Positions 6,168-13,703 of a stretch of DNA of 64,000 nucleotides are shown in pieces; within the stretch, counting starts at the first letter, position 1, and the number at the start of each line of letters is the position of its first letter. This DNA comes from Treponema sp. UBA4873 (lineage in GTDB: Bacteria; Spirochaetota; Spirochaetia; Treponematales; Treponemataceae), in NCBI GenBank assembly GCA_002399405.1, contig DHDP01000010.1, positions 1 to 64,000 on the forward strand. Reading direction: 5' to 3'. Position numbers and translations under genes: made by a program. A model generated the notes under the pieces. The model had not been told where the DNA came from. It saw only the letters and a program-made list of their open reading frames with translations, and searched no databases.

Positions 6168-7928
6168 ATGACGACAGACGGAGTGCAGAGAAATTCTTTT
6201 GATGAACTTGTAGCGGGTATCAGTGCGGATGAGAGACGTTTTCTGCTTGAAAAACTTAAACACGGCGGAACCGATGCATCGATGCAGACTATGGAAATGT
6301 CTTTCGATGATTTTGGGGATGACCGTTCCATACGGATCCGCATAAAATCGGAATCGTTTCTATATCGTTTTATCCTGTGGCTGCGGTCTATCCTCACCAG
6401 GCAGCTTCAGGAAGATATTTATAACGGCGATCTTGTTAAAGATCTTGTCCGTAAGATAAACAAAGTGCATCCGGGACTTGTCGATTATCAACGCGGACTT
6501 CTCCGGTCGTTGTTTTATGAGAAACTCAGGGAACTTAAGGAATGCGCCGATTTTTTTAAACCGTATACGACTGTGATGAACGACAATCCCGGAGAATTTT
6601 ATGTGTTTCTGAGTACGTTTATTGCACCTGATATTACGGATACTATCGGCAGGGAGGCCGATCCGTATCTGATTCCGTTCGACCGCGGGCTTACGAACGA
6701 ATTGCGTCTGTCTCTCATACGAAAACTTGATGCGGCAACGCACGATATTTCTCCCGGAACGAAGCAGACGCTGTACAGCACCATCAGAAGTCTTGAATGG
6801 CTGCGTCAGTTAACGGCTCTCCCGTACCTTCATTTTATTGCACAGTTTACGGCAATCATTTCTGATTCGTATACATGCCCTTTTGTGAACGCGGAAACTG
6901 ATTTTCCTGCGTTTGCGCGCGTTCTTTCGAACGGCATGTCCGTATCGAATGAAGCACTCGAAGCTTTGTTTCTTTTTCAGCAGCGGAAGACTGCGGATAA
7001 GCTCGAGCTTGATTCCGACAACGAAAAGGCTCTCCGGGAATTTCTGAAAAAATCCGTGTCGACTTTCTCGATGATACGGATGTTCATCACGACGGTTCCC
7101 GTTATTACAATCGGGCGGATTATTTTCGGAGATTACAACTGGCAGGCGGATCCGTTCGGCGGCGCTGAAGACTGGTCGGTGAAATTCCGCGAACAATGGA
7201 AAAAAGTATTCGACGAACGATGGGAAGCGTGGCTCCGCGACAGAAAAAAGAATCAGCTTGCCGTCGTTCTCTCTACGAATTTCGGATTGAAGGAATTTCC
7301 TGAGCTGCCGTTCCGCCCGTGGGCAGATTTGTGGGGCGGTGTACCGTTCCGTTGTGAAATGACGGCCGGATTTCTCGCGTGGTTTAACGCAAATAAATAT
7401 ACCGATGTTATGTCGGTTCTCAATATCCTCATGCTTGAAGGCGTGTTTCTTAATAATGAAAACAGGGTTGAATTTTCCGAAGCGGTAAACGATTTTGCCG
7501 TTGCAAATCAGAAAATTGAATTTTTTGTTGATTCGCTTGCGCCGCAGGGAAATATCGGCACTGCGTTCGATAAAGTTGCGTCGGAACACATACGTTCTTT
7601 GAAAGGGCAGTCGCGTATCGATTCGCTTATCCTGAACGCCGAGACAGGTATACATGAAATAGACATCTCTTTTTGCAAACAGTGCCGCATCATGGAGAAT
7701 ATCTTTCACGGAATTCTCGACGCAGCGAAAGACTCCCGTTATGAATCGATCCAGAATCTGATGACGATCAGAGGCCGTGAGAACCGCGCGTTCAGGGATA
7801 AAATGGCGCAGGTCCGCAATATTCTGAAGAACGCGCAGCAGCTTCTGGCGGAGATAGAACCGCTCGACCTGCCGCGTCAGGTATCGGCTGATTTTTCTGC
7901 TTCCGTCATCGAAGAAGCGGAAAAATGA
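6168..7928 (+). CDS. Conserved spirochaetal protein of unknown function (DUF5312-like)
   Basis: 586 residues, no signal peptide. The first 60 residues are acidic and helical (SFDELVAGISADERRFLLEKL); a semi-hydrophobic segment lies at about 62-80 (SFLYRFILWLRSILTR). The rest is a long, mostly helical protein with conserved aromatic segments such as FGDYNWQADPFGG and FRPWADLWGGVPF. It resembles a family I know only from Treponema and relatives and believe is catalogued as DUF5312; that assignment is from memory. It is the first backbone gene after the integron block and overlaps pgeF by 4 bases, so the two are co-translated. Two near-palindromic promoter boxes and no ribosome-binding site suggest a leaderless start. 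Confidence 0.75.
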   Translation: MTTDGVQRNSFDELVAGISADERRFLLEKLKHGGTDASMQTMEMSFDDFGDDRSIRIRIKSESFLYRFILWLRSILTRQLQEDIYNGDLVKDLVRKINKVHPGLVDYQRGLLRSLFYEKLRELKECADFFKPYTTVMNDNPGEFYVFLSTFIAPDITDTIGREADPYLIPFDRGLTNELRLSLIRKLDAATHDISPGTKQTLYSTIRSLEWLRQLTALPYLHFIAQFTAIISDSYTCPFVNAETDFPAFARVLSNGMSVSNEALEALFLFQQRKTADKLELDSDNEKALREFLKKSVSTFSMIRMFITTVPVITIGRIIFGDYNWQADPFGGAEDWSVKFREQWKKVFDERWEAWLRDRKKNQLAVVLSTNFGLKEFPELPFRPWADLWGGVPFRCEMTAGFLAWFNANKYTDVMSVLNILMLEGVFLNNENRVEFSEAVNDFAVANQKIEFFVDSLAPQGNIGTAFDKVASEHIRSLKGQSRIDSLILNAETGIHEIDISFCKQCRIMENIFHGILDAAKDSRYESIQNLMTIRGRENRAFRDKMAQVRNILKNAQQLLAEIEPLDLPRQVSADFSASVIEEAEK

Positions 7929-8782
7929 AACGGGTTTCTGTTGCAGAATTAACAATTTTCGATCCGCAGAAGAAATATGTGCTGCTTCCTTTTTTCCGTG
8001 CAGGCGAACCTTTGGAAAACGGCGCGCCCGTATGGGGGATGACACTCCGCGCTGCGCACAGCATGCGCTTCCGCTGGAACGAAACGAACGGTGTGCGCAT
8101 AAAAATGCTTTCCGAGATAGCCGGCCGCGGTCAAAAGCATGCGCTTACACCGGTGCAGCTCGAACTGATTCATTCGCACATTGTATACGACGTCTCGTCC
8201 TTTTCCGATACGTTCGGTCTGCAGGGCGACGGTATGATTACGCGCCAGGCGGAACTGCTGCCTGTGGTAACAGTTGCCGACTGCATGCCGGTTTTTCTGT
8301 ACGATCAGACGACAGGGGTATTCGGCGTAGTTCATTCCGGCTGGAAGGGAACGGGCATTATCGGCGAAGCTGTGCGGATGGCGGAGGAGCGTTACGGAGC
8401 AGATCCGCGGAATATCTGTATCGCAATCGGGCCGCATATCCGCAGCTGCTGTTATGTCGTGAACAGCGGGCGCGCCGAATATTTCCGCCGGAATTTCTGC
8501 GGCGACTGCGTGACGCCGTATGAACCGGAGCGTGACGGCGGCGAAGCTCAAAACTGGAACAGGGACGGGGGAACGCTTTACCGGCTGTCGCTTGAGAAAG
8601 CAAACCTTGCGGTGCTGGATAAAGCCGGCATACTCGATGAGAATATTACTGTCGCCGACGACTGCACGAGCTGCTGCGGCATATTCGGTTCTTTCCGCCG
8701 GGAAACTTCAGGTGTTCCGGAAGCCGACAAATGGCTCGGATTCACCGTACAGGCCGCATTCTGCGGATACATGCCGTTGTAA
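7925..8782 (+). CDS. pgeF: Peptidoglycan editing factor PgeF / multicopper polyphenol oxidase family (YfiH)
   Basis: 285 residues, cytoplasmic. The family signatures are all present: LIHSHIV (first zinc His, about residue 81), GDGMITRQ, VADCMPVFLYD (the Cys ligand), FGVVHSGWKGT (second His), and IGPHIRSCCYVV. PgeF/LACC1 proteins act on purine nucleosides, or remove misincorporated L-Ser from UDP-MurNAc peptide precursors in E. coli; which activity applies here cannot be told. Length is slightly above the usual 240-260 residues because of an N-terminal segment and an insertion at about 200-215 (ERDGGEAQNWNRDGG). It overlaps the preceding gene by ATGA. Confidence 0.88.
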   Translation: MKRVSVAELTIFDPQKKYVLLPFFRAGEPLENGAPVWGMTLRAAHSMRFRWNETNGVRIKMLSEIAGRGQKHALTPVQLELIHSHIVYDVSSFSDTFGLQGDGMITRQAELLPVVTVADCMPVFLYDQTTGVFGVVHSGWKGTGIIGEAVRMAEERYGADPRNICIAIGPHIRSCCYVVNSGRAEYFRRNFCGDCVTPYEPERDGGEAQNWNRDGGTLYRLSLEKANLAVLDKAGILDENITVADDCTSCCGIFGSFRRETSGVPEADKWLGFTVQAAFCGYMPL

Positions 8783-8803
8783 ATCCGCTGTACCGGCGGA
8801 TAG

Positions 8804-8832
8804 TGGCAAAACTAAGGCTAATCTGTTATTAT
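8804..8832 (+). promoter_or_regulatory. Candidate extended -10 promoter for argS
   Basis: TGGCAA at 8804-8809, a 17-base spacer and TATTAT at 8827-8832 with TG one base upstream (8824-8825), an extended -10. A small hairpin (ATCCGC 8783-8788 with GCGGAT 8796-8801) lies just upstream after the pgeF stop but has no U-run. Confidence 0.45.
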
Positions 8833-8869
8833 AAAGTACATTTTATCATTTTATAGGACGTTTTTTATC

Positions 8870-10693
8870 ATGAGTGATGTTAAGAATGACTGCCGCATTG
8901 TCGTTTGCGCTGCGTTGAATCAGTTTATACAGGAAAAAAATCCCGGCGCCGAAGCCGTTGGTACCGATGCGCTTGTGCTGCAGAATCCGCCTGATCCGTC
9001 TCTGGGGGATATCGGAATTCCGATGTTTGTTTACGCAAAGGCCCTGCATATGGCGCCGCCTGCGATCGCGCAGAGCGTCGTAAAGCTTATCGCCGGAAGC
9101 GGAACTGTCGGTGGTATCGATGCAGCGTCTCTCGGTCAGTTCATAGCGGCCGGTCCGTATGTGAATCTTAAGCTTAATAAAGCGGGCGCCGGTTACTCAG
9201 TTCTCTCGCGCATAGCGGAGCAGGGAGCGGAGTACGGTTCGCTCGACGAGAGCGGGAACAAACCGCTTTCAGGACGCCGGGTTATGCTTGAGTATTCGAG
9301 CCCGAACACGAACAAACCGCTTCACCTCGGGCACATGCGTAACGACGCGCTCGGCGAAAGCGTGAGCCGCATTCTCAAAAAGGCCGGAGCGGAAGTCTTT
9401 AAGGTTAATATTATTAACAACCGCGGAGTCCATATATGCAAGTCTATGATTGCATACAAAATCTTCCACGAACCGAATGGTGAGACACCCGAAACGCTGC
9501 ATATGAAAGGCGATCATTTTGTCGGACAGTGCTACGTTGAGTTCGACAAATATGCGAAGGAACATCCTGAAGCCCAGCAGCAGGCGGAGGATATGCTCGT
9601 GCAGTGGGAAAAAGGCGATCCCGAAATACGAAAACTCTGGAAACGGATGAACGATTGGACTATCGGAGGCATCAGGGAGACGTACGACCGTACCGGAGTT
9701 TCATTTGACAAGCTGTATTACGAAAGCGAAACGTATCTCAAGGGAAAAGAGGAAATTATGAAGGGAGTTGAGAAGGGGATTTTCTTCAAAGCTCCCGACG
9801 GTTCGATCCGCGTGGACGTAAGCGAAGTCGTAGGCGGAAAGGACGACCGCGAACACGAGAAAGTTCTGCTCCGCAAGGACGGCACGTCCGTCTACATCAC
9901 GCAGGATATCGGTACGGCAATCAGCCGCCACAACGACTGGGCATTCAATCAGCTTGTGTACGTTGTCGCAAGCGAGCAGATATACCACTTTAAAGTTCTG
10001 TTCTACATATTAAAAAGACTCGGTTTCGAATGGGCGGACAAACTGTACCACCTGAGTTACGGTCTTGTTAATCTGCCGAGCGGCCGTATGAAAAGCCGCG
10101 AGGGAACTGTTGTCGACGCGGACGACCTCATCGACCAGCTCCATGCGGACGCGCTTGCGGAAATCAGGGAAAAGGGACGCGAGGCGGAAGTCGGCAATCC
10201 CGGCGAAGTTGCGGAAAAAATCGCGCTCGCCGCCCTGCATTATTATCTGCTGCAGATTACGCCGATCAAGGATATGCTTTTCAATCCGAAGGAATCTCTT
10301 TCGTTTACAGGCGATACGGGGCCGTACCTGCAGTACATGGGCGCGCGTATCGCATCCATTCTACGCAAAGCAGAGAACGACGGCGTGCAGCCTGACGGAA
10401 GCGAATCGTCCGTCGCGCTTCTTTCGAGCGCGGAGGAATGGGATCTCATAAAGAGGCTCGGCGACTTCCCCTCCGTCACGGCGAAAGCTGCGGACGCGCT
10501 CGATCCGAGCGTCATGACGGGCTATCTGTACGACGTTTGCAGACTGTTCAGCAGGTTTTATCAGCAGTGTCCTATTCTGGCAGCGGAAAACGCAGGGCTC
10601 GTAAAGGCACGCCTTTTCCTTGCGAACTGCACGCTCACCGTTCTCCGGAGCGCCATGGACCTCGTGCTGGTCCCGTACCTCGAGAAGATGTGA
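8870..10693 (+). CDS. argS: Arginyl-tRNA synthetase
   Basis: 607 residues, class Ia aminoacyl-tRNA synthetase that charges tRNA-Arg with arginine using ATP. The N-terminal Arg-tRNA additional domain covers about residues 1-105. The catalytic Rossmann core has the HLGH (HIGH) motif at 152-155 and the degenerate KMSKS as MKSR at 407-410 within SGRMKSREG. The C-terminal DALR anticodon domain ends the protein (about 490-607). Length is a little over the usual 550-590. It has its own promoter upstream and a TAGGAC ribosome-binding site. Confidence 0.96.
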   Translation: MSDVKNDCRIVVCAALNQFIQEKNPGAEAVGTDALVLQNPPDPSLGDIGIPMFVYAKALHMAPPAIAQSVVKLIAGSGTVGGIDAASLGQFIAAGPYVNLKLNKAGAGYSVLSRIAEQGAEYGSLDESGNKPLSGRRVMLEYSSPNTNKPLHLGHMRNDALGESVSRILKKAGAEVFKVNIINNRGVHICKSMIAYKIFHEPNGETPETLHMKGDHFVGQCYVEFDKYAKEHPEAQQQAEDMLVQWEKGDPEIRKLWKRMNDWTIGGIRETYDRTGVSFDKLYYESETYLKGKEEIMKGVEKGIFFKAPDGSIRVDVSEVVGGKDDREHEKVLLRKDGTSVYITQDIGTAISRHNDWAFNQLVYVVASEQIYHFKVLFYILKRLGFEWADKLYHLSYGLVNLPSGRMKSREGTVVDADDLIDQLHADALAEIREKGREAEVGNPGEVAEKIALAALHYYLLQITPIKDMLFNPKESLSFTGDTGPYLQYMGARIASILRKAENDGVQPDGSESSVALLSSAEEWDLIKRLGDFPSVTAKAADALDPSVMTGYLYDVCRLFSRFYQQCPILAAENAGLVKARLFLANCTLTVLRSAMDLVLVPYLEKM

Positions 10694-10712
10694 GACGAAA
10701 CGTACGTTTTTC

Positions 10713-10741
10713 TTGACGGTATTTCTTTGTTATGCAACAAT
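10713..10741 (+). promoter_or_regulatory. Candidate promoter for the oligopeptide transporter operon, leaderless type
   Basis: TTGACG at 10713-10718, 17-base spacer, AACAAT at 10736-10741 (4 of 6 consensus). The transcript would start at or within one base of the ATG at 10748, which has no Shine-Dalgarno sequence. Confidence 0.4.
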
Positions 10742-10747
10742 ACTGGC

Positions 10748-12568
10748 ATGAAGGCTGAAAGAGTCATATTTGTTTCTCTCATACTGATTATGCTGACCGG
10801 CTGCGTGAAAGTGCCGGAAATGACCGAGGAGGAGATTGCCCTGGCGACAGGCAATCTGAATACGGAACTTATTTCAAAGACGCAGTCGAAGCCGTGGAAT
10901 GGCGTCGGCTATGTTCCCGGAAAAGTAGGCGGAACGTGGTACAGTACTATTTTGAGCGATCCTAAAACGTTTAATCAGTATATTGCTGAGCGCGACGCCG
11001 ACAGCAACGCGCTTATTTCACAGACCACGGATTATCTTTTTGATTACGACGCGACGCTCAAAGAATGGACGCCGCGCTGCGCGTATTTCAGCATCGAAAC
11101 CGACGATGTAAAAGGAACGCTTACCGTACACTGTACGCTCCGGGAGAATATGTACTGGACGTACTTCGGTTCGGATAAGAAAATTCCGGTAACGTCGGAC
11201 GATGTCATATTCTGGTATGATGAAATTGCGGGCGATGAAAAATTTCAGAGTTCGGGATATCCGCAGCAGTTCGTCACGATGAGCGACGGAACGGAAAAAC
11301 ACATCGACGTTGTTAAAATCGACGACAGACGTTTCGACTTCGTGTTTCCCCGCATTGTGGCGGATCCGATGCTTGCGACGAACATGAGTCTGTGTCCTTC
11401 GTTTGTTTACCGGACCGCAAAGGAAAAAGGCGGAGTCGAAGGCGTGAAGAATCTGTTCAGTGTCGCTTCCGATCCGAAGACAATCCCGTCGATGGGGCGA
11501 TGGTACATAACCGAATATACGCCGGCCCAGCGGCTTGTACTTAAGCGCAATCCGCAGTATTGGGATACGGATAAAAACGGCGTGACCGAGCCGTATCCCG
11601 AACAGGAAATCATACAGATAGTAGGCGATCAGAACACTGATTATCTGCTTTTCAAGCAGGGAAAGGCGGAAACGTATACGCCGCGCCCGGAGGACGTGAA
11701 CGACGTCGTTAATAATCAGAGGGACGATTACACCGTATTCAATGCGGAAGGTTCGCTCGCGGCGTCGTTCTGGTCGTTCAATCAGAATCCGAAGAACAGC
11801 GGCAAGCCGTATTATGAATGGTTTACGAAAAAAGAATTCCGTCAGGCGATGAGCTGTCTTTTAAACCGCGACAGGATTATCACGCAGACATACCGCGGCC
11901 TTGCGGATCCGAAGTATTCATTTTTCCCGGAAGCGAATCCGTATTACAACCCCGACATCACGCTCCCGTACCGGTACGATCCGAAAAAGGCGCTTGCGCT
12001 TCTGCGGAAGATCGGAATGAAACGGAACGATGAGGGCGTCATGTGCGCCGCGGACGGTACTCCCGTGGAGTTCGATCTTTCGCTGGCCGCGACGAGCACC
12101 GTTGCGAACGATATAGCGCAGATTATCGCCGACGAGTGCGCAAAAATCGGCATTAAGGTAAACGTCCGACAGATTGATTTCCAGAAGCTTATCGAATCGC
12201 TCACGTCCTCGTACGACTGGCAGTCTGTCATAATCGGACTGGGCGCGAATCTGTTTCCGTCGCAGGGAAGCAACGTATGGCCTTCGGGCGGCAATCTGCA
12301 TCTGTGGTATCCGCTGCAGGAAAAACCTGCGACGGAATGGGAGGCCCGCGTGGATTACCTTTACAACGAAGGGTGCTACACGAACGACCACGAAGCCGCC
12401 GCCGTGATATGGGATGAGTATCAGAAAATCATTCTCGAACAGTGTCCCGTCATATATCTCGTGCGTGCCCGCAGTTTTTTTGCAATCAGGAACAAATGGG
12501 ATTTGACGAACGTCTATTACGACAATCTGAACGGCGCAAAAACCGATTATGTATTTCTGAAACAGTAG
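10748..12568 (+). CDS. oppA: Oligopeptide ABC transporter, substrate-binding lipoprotein
   Basis: 606 residues, family 5 extracellular solute-binding protein. The start chosen (ATG 10748) gives a lipoprotein signal peptide with lipobox LTGC, Cys19 being the lipidated residue; the longer frame from TTG 10727 would spoil this. The mature part has the family's order: TLTVHCTLRENMYWT (the peptide-binding domain entry), TSDDVIFWYDE, the LVLKRNPQYWD motif, and a C-terminal lobe with FDLSLAATSTVANDIAQII. It sits on the outer face of the inner membrane and hands peptides to the OppB/OppC channel encoded next. First gene of a four-gene operon (9-base gap to oppB). Confidence 0.92.
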   Translation: MKAERVIFVSLILIMLTGCVKVPEMTEEEIALATGNLNTELISKTQSKPWNGVGYVPGKVGGTWYSTILSDPKTFNQYIAERDADSNALISQTTDYLFDYDATLKEWTPRCAYFSIETDDVKGTLTVHCTLRENMYWTYFGSDKKIPVTSDDVIFWYDEIAGDEKFQSSGYPQQFVTMSDGTEKHIDVVKIDDRRFDFVFPRIVADPMLATNMSLCPSFVYRTAKEKGGVEGVKNLFSVASDPKTIPSMGRWYITEYTPAQRLVLKRNPQYWDTDKNGVTEPYPEQEIIQIVGDQNTDYLLFKQGKAETYTPRPEDVNDVVNNQRDDYTVFNAEGSLAASFWSFNQNPKNSGKPYYEWFTKKEFRQAMSCLLNRDRIITQTYRGLADPKYSFFPEANPYYNPDITLPYRYDPKKALALLRKIGMKRNDEGVMCAADGTPVEFDLSLAATSTVANDIAQIIADECAKIGIKVNVRQIDFQKLIESLTSSYDWQSVIIGLGANLFPSQGSNVWPSGGNLHLWYPLQEKPATEWEARVDYLYNEGCYTNDHEAAAVIWDEYQKIILEQCPVIYLVRARSFFAIRNKWDLTNVYYDNLNGAKTDYVFLKQ

Positions 12569-12577
12569 GCAGGAAGT

Positions 12578-13696
12578 ATGAATAACGGAAACAGTTTCGT
12601 ATATTGCATAAAATCAGCCGGTCATGTGATTTCATATCCGTGGACGCGGTTTCAGGAGAAGGCTCCGCTCGCTTCGTATATTACGGGCCGCTTCGTTACG
12701 ATGATTGCGCTGCTTTTTCTTCTGGGCTTCGCCATGTTCGGTCTCATGGCTCTCGCTCCCGGAGACGTCGTCGATCAGATGATGACGCAGCAGATTCTTT
12801 CGAGCGCCGACGGAAAGGCTTCAGGTGCGGCAGGTTCGAAGGCCGGGACGACGTTTTCCGCAGACCAGATGGCCGCTATGCGCGCGGAGTACGGGCTCGA
12901 CAAACCGTTTTACATGCAGTACTTCAAGTGGCTCGACCGCGTCGTTGTGCATCACGATCTCGGGGTTTCGCTCGTCTCCCGTGCTCCCGTCTGGTTTCTT
13001 ATTAAATCGCGTCTTGTTAATTCCGTCGTACTCAATCTCATTTCGCTCGTGTTCATCACCGCGTTTTCCTTTCTGCTCGGTATTTATTTTTCAAGCAAGG
13101 TCGGAACGAACATAGATATTGCCGCGACATTTTTCGCGCTGTTCTTCCATGCGTTTCCAGGAATCCTGCTGCTTATTCTGCTGCAGCTGTTTGCGTCGGT
13201 CACGGGCCTGTTCCCGGTGACTGCGTATCCTGACTTTCCGTTTTCGTATGCGCCCGGCAGATTCACGTTCAGCTACGCGTATCACGTGTTCCTGCCGCTG
13301 CTCGCGTCGTTCCTCGGCGGCGTGGGCGGCACTATGCGCATGATCCGTGCGACGATGCTCGACCAGATGGGGATGCCGTATATCATGGCGCTCAGGGCGC
13401 GCGGTATAAGTGAAAAACGCGTTTATCTGAACCACGCGTTCCGCAATACGCTCAATCCGTACATCACGGGAAGCGCAAACCTTCTCGCGAGCCTGTTTTC
13501 CGGGTCGCTCGTTCTGGAAATAATTTTCGCCTATCCGGGAATAGGACGGCTTATGTACGAAGCCGTCCTTCAGGAAGATATAAATCTGGTACTTGCAAAC
13601 AGCATGTTTATTTCTGCTCTCGTGCTCGTCGGCATGGTCGTTTCGGATATCCTGCTTGCGGTCGTCGATCCGCGCATCAGGTACGGGAAAGTGTGA
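12578..13696 (+). CDS. oppB: Oligopeptide ABC transporter permease (OppB/DppB type)
   Basis: 372 residues with about six membrane helices. The N-terminal helix (about 40-60) is followed by a periplasmic loop with the family-typical EYGLDKPFYMQYFKWL segment; an Ala/Ser/Gly-rich insertion at about 75-95 is unusual. The cytoplasmic EAA loop that docks the ATPase is visible as MALRARGISEKRVYLNHAFRNTLNP. C-terminal DPRIRYG is the family's standard ending. Forms the translocation channel with the permease half of the next gene; 7-base gap follows. Confidence 0.92.
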   Translation: MNNGNSFVYCIKSAGHVISYPWTRFQEKAPLASYITGRFVTMIALLFLLGFAMFGLMALAPGDVVDQMMTQQILSSADGKASGAAGSKAGTTFSADQMAAMRAEYGLDKPFYMQYFKWLDRVVVHHDLGVSLVSRAPVWFLIKSRLVNSVVLNLISLVFITAFSFLLGIYFSSKVGTNIDIAATFFALFFHAFPGILLLILLQLFASVTGLFPVTAYPDFPFSYAPGRFTFSYAYHVFLPLLASFLGGVGGTMRMIRATMLDQMGMPYIMALRARGISEKRVYLNHAFRNTLNPYITGSANLLASLFSGSLVLEIIFAYPGIGRLMYEAVLQEDINLVLANSMFISALVLVGMVVSDILLAVVDPRIRYGKV

Positions 13697-13703
13697 GGTT
13701 CGT

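Noticed and set aside
6810..8045. 411-residue open frame on the minus strand
   Set aside because: Antisense to the 6168 gene and the start of pgeF; no motifs and strong Arg bias.
8783..8801. Terminator after pgeF
   Set aside because: A 6-bp hairpin without a U-run, inside the region that holds the argS promoter.
10727..10747. TTG start for oppA
   Set aside because: It would put seven extra residues before the signal peptide; the ATG at 10748 gives a normal lipoprotein signal.
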